Source: Reyranella sp. CPCC 100927 (lineage in GTDB: Bacteria; Pseudomonadota; Alphaproteobacteria; Reyranellales; Reyranellaceae). From it: a stretch of DNA of 64,000 bases. Location: the NCBI RefSeq assembly GCF_007859315.1, contig NZ_VOHA01000013.1, forward strand, positions 1-64,000, read 5' to 3'. Positions 45,010-54,937 of the stretch are shown in pieces. The notes under the pieces were generated by a model. It ran no database searches, was not told the origin of the DNA, and saw only the letters and a list, made by a program, of their open reading frames with translations. The position numbers and the translations under genes were made by a program. The first letter of the stretch is position 1, and each line of letters opens with the position of its first letter.

Positions 45010-45898
45010 GCGCGTCGTCCACTCTCAGTTCCATCAATGCGTTGCGGACAACCTCGAGCGCCGGCTCGTTCGGCTTGCTTCGGTGCTCGACCAGCGCGAG
45101 CGTGCATGCGACCGGCGGTTCCAGCGGCCGCACGGCGACGCCGGGAATAGGGTCGGCGACGGCGATATCGGGCACGATCGAGATGCCCAGCCCGAGTTCG
45201 ACGACCTTCTTCATCGCCTCGACAGTGCCCATGAGCATGGGCGTGCGCGGCAAGGGCATCTGCTTGGACAGCCATCGCATGACCAGCGCGTGAACGGCGC
45301 CGCGGGCATGTTCCAGCACGAGGGCGTGCTGGGCGGCATAGTCGGCCGTGACGGCGTCGGGGATGTCGGGCGTGGTGGCGGGCAGGATCGCCAGCAGCTT
45401 TTCCCAGCGCAACGGCGTGACTCGCAGGTGCGTGTCGTCGACCGGCAACGTCACCAGCCCGAGGTCCATTCTGTTCTGGATGATGTTCTCGACGGTATCG
45501 CGGGTCGGCAGGTTGGTGACCAGAAGCTCGATACCGGGATGCTCCTCGCGCAGCCGGCGCAGGAGCGGCGGCAGCAGATAGGTCAGTGCGGTATTCGTCG
45601 TGCCGATATGGACCCGGCCGACCCAGCCGTCGCGATAGCGGCGCATGGCGGCGGCGGCGAAGTCGCACTCGCGGAAGATCCGGTGCGCATGCTCGACCAG
45701 TTCGCGGCCCGGTGTCGTTGCGTGCACGGTCTTGCCCATGCGCTCGATGAGCGGCACGCCGAAACGCTGCTCGAGTTCCCGGATCTGAAGGCTGACCGCG
45801 GGTTGGGTCAGGTTAAGCTGACGCGCCGCGGCCGAGAAGCTGCCGTGTTCGATCACCTCCATGAGGGTCCGCAGTTGATCGAGATTGAGGCTGCGCAT
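44978..45898 (-). CDS. LysR-family regulator (second copy)
   Basis: A 306-residue LysR regulator almost identical in its helix-turn-helix to the copy at 43031-43936 (SFSAAARQLNLTQPAVSLQIRELEQRFGVPLIERMGKTVHATTPGRELVEHAHRIFREC). Its 5' flank also resembles that copy's, so promoter and gene were duplicated together. Its 3' end overlaps the FGE-like gene, which is convergent, by 32 bases. Target unknown; the nearest divergent or downstream unit is the ABC operon. Confidence 0.9.
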   Translation of the reverse strand: MRSLNLDQLRTLMEVIEHGSFSAAARQLNLTQPAVSLQIRELEQRFGVPLIERMGKTVHATTPGRELVEHAHRIFRECDFAAAAMRRYRDGWVGRVHIGTTNTALTYLLPPLLRRLREEHPGIELLVTNLPTRDTVENIIQNRMDLGLVTLPVDDTHLRVTPLRWEKLLAILPATTPDIPDAVTADYAAQHALVLEHARGAVHALVMRWLSKQMPLPRTPMLMGTVEAMKKVVELGLGISIVPDIAVADPIPGVAVRPLEPPVACTLALVEHRSKPNEPALEVVRNALMELRVDDAPSLPGPHETL

Positions 45899-46156
45899 TG
45901 CAAAGAAATCCTTATCGGAGCGATCAGGAGATAAAAAGTGCCTCGTGTACTGCGGAGCGCTAACGTGTCATTGCAAGAGTCTCACGGGCAGGGACGGATA
46001 ACCGACGCAGTCTATAGGCGGCCGGCGTCCCTCGGGGAGGCGTGCGCCGACCAGGACCTTCGTTGTACGGCCAGGCCGATGGCGGGTACATCGGCCGAAT
46101 GATCTATGATGCCTGAGAAATGTCGCCGGACGTAGCCCCGGATCGTCGAATCCGGT

Positions 46157-47149
46157 CTAGCGCAAGTGGCAGGCCGCCAGGTGACCGGGGGCGATTTCGC
46201 GTAGCGCTGGGGCCTCGGCCCTGCAGCGGTCCACCGCATACGGGCAGCGGGGGTGGAAGTGGCAACCGGGCGGCGGTTTTACCGGGCTGGGTACGTCGCC
46301 CTGAACGACCAGCTTCTTACGCTTGATGGCGGGGTCAGGTACGGGAACCGCCGAGAGCAGCGCCTCGGTGTACGGATGCTGAGGGTTGGTGAACAGCGTC
46401 TTCTTGTCGGTGTATTCCACGATGCGGCCCAGATACATGACCGCGATGCGGTGGCTGATGTGCTCGACCACCGCCAGATTGTGCGAGATGAAGAGATAGG
46501 AGAGGCGCCGCTCGCGCTGCAGGTCCATCAGCAGGTTGATCACCTGGGCCTGGATGGACACATCAAGCGCCGACACGGGCTCATCGCCGATGATCAGCCT
46601 GGGATTGAGCGCCAACGCTCGCGCGATACCGATGCGCTGCCGCTGGCCGCCCGAGAACTGGTGCGGGTAGCTGTCCATCTGGGCACGCCGCAGGCCGACG
46701 CGCTCGAACAGCGCCGCCACGGCATCACGACGCGCGCTCGTCGCGTGTGCGCCGTGGACCAGCAACGGCTCGCCGACGATCTCGCCGGCCGTCATGCGCG
46801 GATTGAGCGACGAGAACGGATCCTGGAAGATGATTTGCATCTGCCGCCGCCACGGACGCAGGGCCTTGCGCGGCAGCCGGGAGATGTCCTGGCCACCGAC
46901 ATGGATCGAGCCCGATGTGGGATCGATCAGCCGCAGCACGGTACGCCCCACCGTCGACTTGCCGCAGCCGCTTTCGCCCACCAGGCCCAGGGTTTCGCCC
47001 TCGGCTATGGTGAAGCTCACACCGTCGACCGCGAAGACGTGGCCCGCGGCGCGGCGCAGCAGGCCCTTGCGGATCGGGAAGTGCTTCTTCAGGTCCCGTA
47101 CTTCCAAGACCGGTGGCGCTGGTGTGCCCGGGGCCATCGCGTCAGGCAT
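46157..47149 (-). CDS. Peptide/nickel-type ABC transporter ATPase (DppF/OppF-like)
   Basis: A 330-residue ATPase. Walker [11 protein letters not shown]-loop, signature [14 protein letters not shown], Walker [16 protein letters not shown] and the C-terminal oligopeptide extension ending in Cys motifs ([19 protein letters not shown]) that can hold an iron-sulfur cluster. It is the last gene of the operon and partner of the DppD-like ATPase, which it overlaps by eight bases. ATG 47149 is used. Confidence 0.92.
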   Translation of the reverse strand: MPDAMAPGTPAPPVLEVRDLKKHFPIRKGLLRRAAGHVFAVDGVSFTIAEGETLGLVGESGCGKSTVGRTVLRLIDPTSGSIHVGGQDISRLPRKALRPWRRQMQIIFQDPFSSLNPRMTAGEIVGEPLLVHGAHATSARRDAVAALFERVGLRRAQMDSYPHQFSGGQRQRIGIARALALNPRLIIGDEPVSALDVSIQAQVINLLMDLQRERRLSYLFISHNLAVVEHISHRIAVMYLGRIVEYTDKKTLFTNPQHPYTEALLSAVPVPDPAIKRKKLVVQGDVPSPVKPPPGCHFHPRCPYAVDRCRAEAPALREIAPGHLAACHLR

Positions 47150-48185
47150 GGCCGTTCTCCGCCAATTCGTGCGATCGCCAGCAGGCAGCCCAGTGGCCCG
47201 GCTGCTTCTCCTCGTAGGCCGGGTACTGACCGTGGCAGCGGTCTTGCGCAAAGGCGCAGCGCGGCGCGAAAGCGCAGCCCTGCGGCAGGTCGGTCAGTGC
47301 CGGCACCATGCCGGGAATCTCCTGCAGCCGTGTCTCGCTCGCCGGGGTTTCGCCCCGCATCAGGCCAAGTCGCGGTATCGAGGCCATCAGACCCAGCGTG
47401 TACGGATGCAGAGGACGCGCGAAGAGATCGGTGACCGTCGCTTCCTCGACCTTGCGGCCGGCATACATGACGATCACGCGCTGTGCCGTTTCCGCCACCA
47501 CGCCAAGGTCGTGCGTGATCAGGATAACGGCCGTGCCGAGTTTGCGTTGCAGTTCGACAATCAGATCGAGGATTTGAGCCTGGATGGTGACGTCGAGCGC
47601 CGTCGTCGGCTCATCGGCGATCAGGACCTTGGGGTTGCAGGCCAGTGCCATGGCGATCATGGCGCGCTGGCGCATGCCGCCGGAGAGCTGATGCGGATAT
47701 TCGCGCGCCCGTTGCTCGGGTTCCGGGATGCGCACCAGCCGCAGCATGTCGACGGCCTTGTTCAGGGCTTCACGGCGCGACAGATCCTGGTGCAGGATCA
47801 GCGCCTCGCCGATCTGGCGGCCGATCGTCATCACCGGGTTGAGTGACGTCATCGGCTCCTGGAAGATCATCGAGATCTCGTTGCCGCGCACCTGGCGCAT
47901 CGCCGGCTCGTCGAGCTGCATCAGGTCGACGCCATCCAGCCGTACCGAGCCGTCGACGATGCGACCGGGTGGTTGGGGGATCAGGCGCATCAGCGACAGC
48001 GCCGTGATGCTCTTGCCGCAACCCGATTCGCCTACGATCGCCAGCGCTTCGCCGCGGCTTACTGTGAACGTCACATCGTTGACCGCCTTCACGATTCCCT
48101 GACGCGTATAGAAATATGTGCTGAGGCGCTCGACGATCAGCGCCGCCCCCTCGGTGGGCGTGGTTACCGGATCCGCGCCCGCCAT
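47142..48185 (-). CDS. Peptide/nickel-type ABC transporter ATPase (DppD/OppD-like)
   Basis: A 347-residue ATPase with Walker [13 protein letters not shown], signature [15 protein letters not shown], Walker [17 protein letters not shown]-loop [11 protein letters not shown] and the C-terminal Cys region [18 protein letters not shown] 48185 overlaps the permease stop by one base. It energises the DppB/DppC channel. Confidence 0.92.
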   Translation of the reverse strand: MAGADPVTTPTEGAALIVERLSTYFYTRQGIVKAVNDVTFTVSRGEALAIVGESGCGKSITALSLMRLIPQPPGRIVDGSVRLDGVDLMQLDEPAMRQVRGNEISMIFQEPMTSLNPVMTIGRQIGEALILHQDLSRREALNKAVDMLRLVRIPEPEQRAREYPHQLSGGMRQRAMIAMALACNPKVLIADEPTTALDVTIQAQILDLIVELQRKLGTAVILITHDLGVVAETAQRVIVMYAGRKVEEATVTDLFARPLHPYTLGLMASIPRLGLMRGETPASETRLQEIPGMVPALTDLPQGCAFAPRCAFAQDRCHGQYPAYEEKQPGHWAACWRSHELAENGHA

Positions 48186-49078
48186 CAAGTGCGCTCCCGG
48201 GGATCGAGCATATCGCGCAGCGCATCGCCCAGCAGGTTGGTGCCGAACACAGCCAAGCTGATGGCGATACCCGGGAAGATAACCAGCCAGGGTGCCGTGC
48301 GAATATATTCTGCCGCCGATTCCGACAGCATGCGGCCCCAGGAGGGATGCGGCTCTGGCACGCCAAGACCGAGGAAGGACAGCGATGCTTCGGTCAAAAT
48401 CGCCGAGCCAAGCTGCGCGGTGGCCAGCACGATCAGCGGCGCCAGGGTATTGGGCAGCACGTGGCGCACGGCGATGCGCAGCTCGCTCATGCCGGTGGCG
48501 CGCGCGGCTTCGACGAACGGCTGCTCACGCAGCGAGAGCGTGCTGGAACGAATGACGCGGGCGATGTTGGGCACCAGCGCGATGGCGATGGCAATAATGG
48601 TGTTCTGCAATGAAGGACCAAGCGAGGCGGCCATGACCAGCGCCATGACCAGCAGCGGCAGCGCCTGCATGATGTCCATGATGCGTTGCACGACGAGGTC
48701 GACCCAGCCGCCCAGGTAACCCGACATCAAGCCGACAATGATACCGGCCGCGCAACCCAGCGCCGTGGCGCCGACGCTGACCGCCAGCGAGATGCGCGCG
48801 CCGTGTACGATGCGGCTGAAGACATCGCGGCCCATGAAGTCGGCACCCAGCCAATAGACCGACCCCGGCGGCGTCAGCGAGTTGCGCGAACTGGTGGCCG
48901 TGGGATCGAATGTGGCGACCACATTGGCTAACAGAGCGGCCAGGACGAACACGATGACGATCACCGCTCCGGCGGCACCCAAGGGATAGCGCCGGATGAG
49001 GAAGCCGGCCGTACCCCAGGCTCCCCGCACATGCGCGCCGGCACGCAGCAACTCGGCATCATGATCAATAGTGGACAA
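48185..49078 (-). CDS. ABC transporter permease (DppC-like)
   Basis: A 297-residue inner-membrane permease with five to six helices; it has the coupling-helix EAA motif region (EQPFVEAARATGMSELRIAVRHVLPNTLAPLIV) and the usual LGADFMGRDVFSRIVHGARISL. It begins with TTG 49078 behind GGGAGG, an uncommon start, with 28 bases to the DppB-like gene. Confidence 0.9.
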   Translation of the reverse strand: MSTIDHDAELLRAGAHVRGAWGTAGFLIRRYPLGAAGAVIVIVFVLAALLANVVATFDPTATSSRNSLTPPGSVYWLGADFMGRDVFSRIVHGARISLAVSVGATALGCAAGIIVGLMSGYLGGWVDLVVQRIMDIMQALPLLVMALVMAASLGPSLQNTIIAIAIALVPNIARVIRSSTLSLREQPFVEAARATGMSELRIAVRHVLPNTLAPLIVLATAQLGSAILTEASLSFLGLGVPEPHPSWGRMLSESAAEYIRTAPWLVIFPGIAISLAVFGTNLLGDALRDMLDPRERT

Positions 49079-49106
49079 ACGCTGGCCTCCCTGGCCGGTG
49101 CGCCGT

Positions 49107-50054
49107 TCAATCGGCGTACTTGATGCGTGGATCGAGGATCATGTAGGTCATGTCGACGATGAAGTTGACGACCACGACCACCACCGCGATGAACATCACA
49201 AGATTCTGCACGATCGGGTAGTCCCGCCAGATGACGGCTTCGACCAGGAAACGTGCGACGCCTGGGACGTTGAACACCGTCTCGGTGACGATCAGACCGC
49301 CAATCAGGAATGCTGCCTCGATCCCGATGATCGTGACCACCGGCAGCACGGCGTTACGCAAGGCGTGATCATAGTTCACCGAGCCCGGGGTCGCCCCCTT
49401 GGAGCGGGCCGTGCGGATGTAGTCCTGGCGCAATACCTCCAGCATGGACGAGCGTGTCAGGCGCATGATGAGCGCCGAACTTCGGAATCCGACGGCTGCC
49501 GCCGGTACGCTGAGTAGTGCCAGCTCCTTCCACAGGGTCGCGGGAGGATCGGTATAGATCGGTATGAAGCCGAAATACCGCACGAACAGCATGAGGATCA
49601 GCAAGCCGAGCCAGAAGGAGGGCAGCGACAAGCCACTGAGGCTGAGGATGCGCAGGGCATAGTCAATGGCTGTGTTCTGGCGGACAGCACTGATCACGCC
49701 CAGCGGCACGCCAAAAACCACCGAAAAGATCAGCGCCAGCACCGCGAGTTTGACCGTGACGGGGATGCGCGGTGCGATCTCCTCGATGGCCGGTTTCTCG
49801 GTCACGTAGGCGAAACCGAGGTCGCCCTGCACCAAGCCTGAGATCCAATGCCAGTACTGTGTCAGGATCGGCAGGTCGAGGCCAAGGTCCCGTTCGAGCC
49901 GCGCCTTCTCTTTGGGATCCACGAACCCCGCCGCATCGAACAGGATGTCGCTGATGTTGCCCGGCACCAGCCGCAACATCACGAAGATCAGTACTGACAT
50001 CCCGAACAGTGTCAGGACCATCAGGAACGTACGGCGGACAAGATAGGAAGCCAC
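49107..50054 (-). CDS. ABC transporter permease (DppB-like)
   Basis: A 315-residue permease, start GTG 50054 behind GGAGA. First helix RRTFLMVLTLFGMSVLIFVMLRLVPG, EAA region EVLRQDYIRTARSKGATPGSVNYDHALRNAVLPVVTI, and C-terminal helices ending near DPRIKYAD. Forms the channel with the DppC-like partner. Confidence 0.9.
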   Translation of the reverse strand: MASYLVRRTFLMVLTLFGMSVLIFVMLRLVPGNISDILFDAAGFVDPKEKARLERDLGLDLPILTQYWHWISGLVQGDLGFAYVTEKPAIEEIAPRIPVTVKLAVLALIFSVVFGVPLGVISAVRQNTAIDYALRILSLSGLSLPSFWLGLLILMLFVRYFGFIPIYTDPPATLWKELALLSVPAAAVGFRSSALIMRLTRSSMLEVLRQDYIRTARSKGATPGSVNYDHALRNAVLPVVTIIGIEAAFLIGGLIVTETVFNVPGVARFLVEAVIWRDYPIVQNLVMFIAVVVVVVNFIVDMTYMILDPRIKYAD

Positions 50055-50088
50055 GTCGCTGTCTCCGCGAACCGACAGGGCGTGAGTC

Positions 50089-51690
50089 TTACTTCTCCAG
50101 CCAGACGTCGTCGAAACGCCAGCCGTTGTAGATCGAGTTGTGCTGCAGGATCAGCCCCTTCAGGCGCGGCTGCCAGCAGGTGTTCTCGACATTGTGCGAG
50201 ATCACGGGGCGAGCCGCGTCCTCGGCCAGCTTGCGGTCGATCTCCCAGACCACCTTCTTGCGCTTCTCCTTGTCGATCTCGCGGGACTGCGCTTCGATCA
50301 GCTTCTCCACGTCGGGATTGCAGTAGCCGGTGTAGTTGCGCTCCGATTTGCACGTGAAGTTCTCATAGAAGTTCACGTCAGGATCGTCGACACCGACACC
50401 GGTCAGGTTCATGCCGACCGTGTAATCCTTGCGCGCGACCTTGGCGTGCCACACCGGTGTGTCGATGGGCTCGAGTTCGCCCTCGATATAGATCTTCTTG
50501 AGCTGATCAATCAGGATCACGCCCGGATCGCGGTAAATGGGAATGTTGCGCGTAGAGACTTTGACCTTGAGGGTTTTGTCCGGTCCGTAGCCCAGTCCCT
50601 CCATGATCTTGCGCGCTTCGGCGAGGTTCTTGGTGTGATCACCGAAGCCGGGCAGTTCATTGAGCATCTCCTTGGGCATTGACCAGACACCTTCCGGCGC
50701 CGGCAGCATCGAGGCGCCGAGCACGGCATGGCCGTGGCTCAGGATGTCGGAGAATGCCTTGCGATCCAGTGCCAGCAACATCGCCTGCCGGATCTTGGGA
50801 TTGTCGAACGGCGGCGCTTCCTGGTTGACGATTAGATTGTTGTTGACGTTCGTCGGTCGTGCTTCGCAGACGGCTTTGGGAGCTTGCGCTTTGATGTCGT
50901 TCAGCAAGGGGAACGTGACATCCGAGTCGAACGTCAGGTCGAAGTCGCCGGCGATGAACGCCAGGATGCGGGTCGACCGGTTGGGAATGATCCGCCAGTC
51001 GATGGCGTCGAGGTAGGGATGGCCCTTGCGCCAATAGTCGGGATTCTTCACCAGTCGGATCGACTCGTTGCGCTTCATTTCCACGAACTTGAAGGGGCCC
51101 GTGCCGATCGGCTTGGTGCGCAAGTCACGCGTTGACACATGGCACGGATAGACCGGTGAATAGCCGGCAGCGAGCATGGCCATGAACGACGGCTGCGGCC
51201 GGCCCAGATTGAATGTCACTTCGTGATCGCCGTTGGCCGTGACGCTCTGGAGATTCTGCCACCAGACCCGCCGCGGATTCTTGCGGAAGGCGTCGCCCTT
51301 TTCGGATTCCTCCTGCGTGAGCTTGGTCCAGGTGCAGACGACATCCTTGGCCGTGAATGGTTTGCCGTCGTGCCACGTCACACCCTCGCGCAGCTTCATC
51401 GTCAACTTGGTGTTATCGGCATTCCATGACCAACTGGTGGCCAGCTCTGGCGTGATCTTGTCGATGCTGTTGATCTTTTCCTTGGGATCGAACATCACAA
51501 GGTTGTTGAATACCGCCATGAACGGCATGTTCGTCGAGATCGTGGCTTCCTCGTGGATCGAGGCACTGGGCGGCATGTCGCGATGGTAGATCCGCAGTGT
51601 CCCGCCGGACTGTTGTGCCACGGCCGGCGTTGTCAGCGTCACGATCCCAACAAGCGATGCGGCCACCAAGGCCATGCGACGGTTGTGCAT
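50089..51690 (-). CDS. Extracellular solute-binding protein (family 5, DppA/OppA-like)
   Basis: A 533-residue periplasmic binding protein with a signal peptide ending TTPAVAQQ. It has the SBP_bac_5 fold: ITPELATSWSWNADNTKLTMKLREGVTWHDGKPFTAKDVVCTWTKL early and IRQAMLLALDRKAFSDILSHGHA in the middle. Length fits peptide-, opine- or nickel-binding members; the ligand is not evident. First gene of the operon; GGAGGAACGCTC precedes the ATG at 51690. Confidence 0.9.
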   Translation of the reverse strand: MHNRRMALVAASLVGIVTLTTPAVAQQSGGTLRIYHRDMPPSASIHEEATISTNMPFMAVFNNLVMFDPKEKINSIDKITPELATSWSWNADNTKLTMKLREGVTWHDGKPFTAKDVVCTWTKLTQEESEKGDAFRKNPRRVWWQNLQSVTANGDHEVTFNLGRPQPSFMAMLAAGYSPVYPCHVSTRDLRTKPIGTGPFKFVEMKRNESIRLVKNPDYWRKGHPYLDAIDWRIIPNRSTRILAFIAGDFDLTFDSDVTFPLLNDIKAQAPKAVCEARPTNVNNNLIVNQEAPPFDNPKIRQAMLLALDRKAFSDILSHGHAVLGASMLPAPEGVWSMPKEMLNELPGFGDHTKNLAEARKIMEGLGYGPDKTLKVKVSTRNIPIYRDPGVILIDQLKKIYIEGELEPIDTPVWHAKVARKDYTVGMNLTGVGVDDPDVNFYENFTCKSERNYTGYCNPDVEKLIEAQSREIDKEKRKKVVWEIDRKLAEDAARPVISHNVENTCWQPRLKGLILQHNSIYNGWRFDDVWLEK

Positions 51691-51919
51691 GAGCGTTCCT
51701 CCTGTCGTTCGCCACCCGTGGCCCCGCAGACCTGGACCATCGCGGCGCCAATCTCTTGCTTTGTTGCGGGCGACGCTAACATAGGTCCGGGGCGCGCGTA
51801 TACCGGCCTGCATGACTGATCTGCGGTGCCGATGACCGCTGGAGTGTCTCGCTGGCGAAGGCCTATGCTCCCGCCCGGCGCAGGCCCGGCCTGCGCTCAA
51901 CGCCATGGGAGGAAGGAAG

Positions 51920-53083
51920 ATGCTGAAGGCTCTCGGCGCAGTCGCGCTCGGCGCGTCTCTTACCTGTCTGTCCGTCCAGGCAATGGCGCAGATCGCGGTT
52001 TCTTCGAATGATCGCAAGATGGTTCTCGACAATGGCACGCCGAAGGTGATCGCCAATCCGAAGCCGGATACTGCGACGGTGATCGACCTCGGTGCGAAGC
52101 CACCCAAGGTCGTGGCCGAAATCGATGTGCCCGGCAGTGTGGTCGGACCGCCGCTGTCGGTGGCCGTGTCGCGCGACGGATCAGTGGCCTATGTCGCTTC
52201 AGCCATGAAGATCGATGCCAAGGATCCGACCAAGCAGGAGGCCGATGACAGGATCGCGATCATCGATCTGAAGGCCAGCCCTCCCAAGGTGGTTGGTCAG
52301 ATCCAGGCCGGCAAGGCGCCCTCCGGTCTGTCGATATCGCCTGATGGCAGGCTGCTGGCTGTTGCCAATCGCAACGAAGGCAGTGTTTCGCTGTATGCGC
52401 TTTCCGGCAAGGAGGCACGTGAACTGACGAAGCTCACCGTCGGCAAAGAGACCTCGATGCCAAGCCATGTGGCATTCACGCCTGACGGCAAGACGGCGCT
52501 GGTGTCGATGTATGGCGACAATACGGTGAAAGTGCTCAAGGTCGACGGCGAGAAGCTCGAGGACGCCAAGCGCGAAATCTCGGTCGGCACGCGGCCTTAT
52601 CCCGTCGTGGTGCATCCCAGCGGCAAGATGGCGGTGGTCGCCAACGTCGGGCGTGGCACGGGCGATGTCGACACGCTGACGATCATCGATCTGACGAAGA
52701 ATCCGGCGCGCACCGTGGCGTGGGTCGACCTCGGCTACGAGACGCCGGAAGGCATGATGCTGTCGCCCGACGGCAAGTGGTGTGGTGTCGTGCTGCACAA
52801 CGGCACCGGCCGGGCGAAGGATTCGCCATTCTATCATCCGTCGGGACGGCTGGTGATCTACAAGGTCGACGGCACACGTCTCACCAAAGCCGCCGAAGCG
52901 CCGATTGGGCACTGGTCGCAAGGCATCGCGTTCTCGCGCGACGGCAAGACCATCGTGGTGCAGAACATGATGGAAGAAAACGCCACGGTCTTTCGCTGGG
53001 ACGGTGTCAAGCTGATCGACACCAAGCAGCCGATCAAGCTCGGTGGCGGTGGTGCTGCGATTCGCACCGCCGGCGGCTTGTGA
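51920..53083 (+). CDS. Secreted beta-propeller protein (YncE-like)
   Basis: A 387-residue exported protein (signal ending QAMAQ) with repeated blade-like units: SVAVSRDGSVAYVAS, GLSISPDGRLLAVANR, HVAFTPDGKTALVSMYGD, PVVVHPSGKMAVVANV, GMMLSPDGKWCGVVLHN, GIAFSRDGKTIVVQN. This is the seven-bladed YncE/40-residue-repeat type. ATG 51920 is preceded by GGAGGAAGGAAG; the ATG at 51905 overlaps that site. It is followed closely by a Bug-family gene. Confidence 0.87.
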   Translation: MLKALGAVALGASLTCLSVQAMAQIAVSSNDRKMVLDNGTPKVIANPKPDTATVIDLGAKPPKVVAEIDVPGSVVGPPLSVAVSRDGSVAYVASAMKIDAKDPTKQEADDRIAIIDLKASPPKVVGQIQAGKAPSGLSISPDGRLLAVANRNEGSVSLYALSGKEARELTKLTVGKETSMPSHVAFTPDGKTALVSMYGDNTVKVLKVDGEKLEDAKREISVGTRPYPVVVHPSGKMAVVANVGRGTGDVDTLTIIDLTKNPARTVAWVDLGYETPEGMMLSPDGKWCGVVLHNGTGRAKDSPFYHPSGRLVIYKVDGTRLTKAAEAPIGHWSQGIAFSRDGKTIVVQNMMEENATVFRWDGVKLIDTKQPIKLGGGGAAIRTAGGL

Positions 53084-53142
53084 GTGTTCCGCACTGATCG
53101 TGGGTTCATACACGCCGCGCCAGTGATTGGGGGAGAAACGAT

Positions 53143-54117
53143 ATGGAGACTTTGCTGCGGCGCCGGCCCCTGATGGCCGGAGCCGCGATGATGCTGGCCG
53201 CGGGGGCGGCGCATGCGCAGACATTTCCCAGCCACACCATCCGCCTGGTGGTGGGCTTTTCGCCCGGTGGCGGCACGGATGCACTGGCGCGTGCGTTTGC
53301 CGACAAGCTGCGCGACAACCTGGGACAAACGGTCATCGTCGACAACAAGCCAGGCGCTGGCAGCAACCTGGCGCACGAGTTCGTCGCCAAGCAGCCGCCC
53401 GACGGGTACACGCTGCTGATCGGCAGCAACACGACCATGCTGTTTCCGTTCCTGGTATCCAGGCTGGGGTACGATCCGAACACGGCCTTCACGCCGATCG
53501 GCTTTATCGCCAAACAGGATTCCGTCCTGGTCGGCTCCGGCAAGGCGCCCTATGCCGATCTCAAGGCGATCATGCAGGCTGCGCGCTCGGCGCCGGGGGC
53601 TGTCCAGTATGGAACGGCAGGCGTTGCCACGCCCATGCACCTGGCGGCCGAGCAGTTCGGCCTGGTCAACAATCTCAAACTGACTCACGTGCCGTTTCGA
53701 GGCACCGGCCCCATGGTGTCGGACCTGCTCGGGGGCCATCTGGAACTCGGCGTGTCCAGCCTGACCAGTGTTCAGCAGTATTTCGCCGACGGCCGCCTCA
53801 AACCCTATGCCATGGCCACTGCCGCCCGCTCGCCGATGGCACCCGACGTACCGACGTTCCGCGAACTGGGTGCCGGCGATGTCGAAGGTACGATCGCCTA
53901 TTCCCTGATCGCGCCAGCCGGTGTGCCAGCCGCCATCGTGAAGCGCCTGAATGACGCCCTGAATGCCTCTGTCGCCACACCGCAGGCGCGTGAGGATCTC
54001 AGCAAGCGTGGCTTCGACGCCATGGGCGGTACCGCCGAGGAACTGGGACAGTGGCTTGCCCGGCAGTCGGCGATCTGGGGTCCGGTTCTACAGGCCGCCG
54101 GCGTCAAGCCGGAGTAG
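53143..54117 (+). CDS. Bug/TctC-family solute-binding protein
   Basis: A 324-residue periplasmic binding protein: Tat-like leader (LLRRRPLMAGAAMMLAAGAAHA), then HTIRLVVGFSPGGGTDALARAFADKLRDNLGQTVIVDNKPGAGSN and PDGYTLLIGSNTT, HVPFRGTGPMVSDLLGGHLEL. It starts 59 bases after the propeller gene, with GGGGGAG ahead, and is likely in the same transcript. No permease gene nearby. Confidence 0.88.
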   Translation: METLLRRRPLMAGAAMMLAAGAAHAQTFPSHTIRLVVGFSPGGGTDALARAFADKLRDNLGQTVIVDNKPGAGSNLAHEFVAKQPPDGYTLLIGSNTTMLFPFLVSRLGYDPNTAFTPIGFIAKQDSVLVGSGKAPYADLKAIMQAARSAPGAVQYGTAGVATPMHLAAEQFGLVNNLKLTHVPFRGTGPMVSDLLGGHLELGVSSLTSVQQYFADGRLKPYAMATAARSPMAPDVPTFRELGAGDVEGTIAYSLIAPAGVPAAIVKRLNDALNASVATPQAREDLSKRGFDAMGGTAEELGQWLARQSAIWGPVLQAAGVKPE

Positions 54118-54183
54118 CGCTGCCGTGACAGGGCGGGGAGGTTGTGGCAAACGGCAACGTCGCATTGTCGCTCGGAGCATGTC

Positions 54184-54879
54184 ATGGCGGACCGCGCCCT
54201 TGTGTTGTTCTCGGGCGGGCAGGACTCGACTGTCTGCCTGGCTTGGGCGCTGGACCGCTACGAGCATGTCGAAACCATCGGCTTCGACTATGGGCAGCGG
54301 CATGCCGTCGAAATGACCTGTCGCGGCGCAGTGCGGATGGCGCTGCGCCGGGATTTTCCGACATGGGCTTCACGGTTGGGCGATGATCACGTGCTGGATC
54401 TGCGCACGCTGGCCGCGATCGGCGATACGGCCTTGACCGGCGATGCCGCCATCGCGTTTGAGAAGAACGGTTTGCCCAACACGTTCGTACCCGGCCGCAA
54501 CATTCTGTTTTTCACATACGCTGCGGCCGTGGCCTATCGGCGCGATCTGAAACGCCTGGTGGGCGGCATGTGCGAGACCGACTATTCGGGCTATCCCGAC
54601 TGTCGCGATGACACACTGAAAGCACTGCAAGTGGCGTTGACTCTGGGGCTCGATCGCCGGGTTGTCGTCGACACACCTTTGATGTGGATCGACAAGGCGG
54701 ACACGTGGCGACTGGCCGAACGGCTGGGCGGGCGCGCCCTGGTCGATCTCATCGTTCACGAAACGCACACCTGTTACCTGGGCGATCGAACGATGCGCCA
54801 TGACTGGGGCTACGGCTGCGGCACGTGCCCGGCCTGCCAACTGCGCGCCCAGGGCTGGACGCGTTACCAGGGCACATGA
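54184..54879 (+). CDS. queC: 7-cyano-7-deazaguanine synthase QueC
   Basis: A 231-residue ATP-dependent enzyme that converts 7-carboxy-7-deazaguanine to preQ0 in queuosine biosynthesis. PP-loop motif SGGQDST is at residues 10-16; the [11 protein letters not shown] and [19 protein letters not shown] segments are typical. Zinc ligands are the C-terminal Cys residues in TCYLG and [16 protein letters not shown] 54184 has GGAG upstream. Other queuosine genes are not in the window. Confidence 0.93.
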   Translation: MADRALVLFSGGQDSTVCLAWALDRYEHVETIGFDYGQRHAVEMTCRGAVRMALRRDFPTWASRLGDDHVLDLRTLAAIGDTALTGDAAIAFEKNGLPNTFVPGRNILFFTYAAAVAYRRDLKRLVGGMCETDYSGYPDCRDDTLKALQVALTLGLDRRVVVDTPLMWIDKADTWRLAERLGGRALVDLIVHETHTCYLGDRTMRHDWGYGCGTCPACQLRAQGWTRYQGT

Positions 54880-54882
54880 AGA

Positions 54883-54908
54883 AAGGGCCGGGATCGCTCC
54901 CGGCCCTT
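54883..54908. terminator. Bidirectional intrinsic terminator between queC and icd
   Basis: AAGGGCCGGGA and TCCCGGCCCTT form a perfect 11-base stem around a TCGC loop, between the convergent queC and icd genes. Confidence 0.75.
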
Positions 54909-54937
54909 GATCATCCGTGGGAAGAGGCGTCAGCCGC

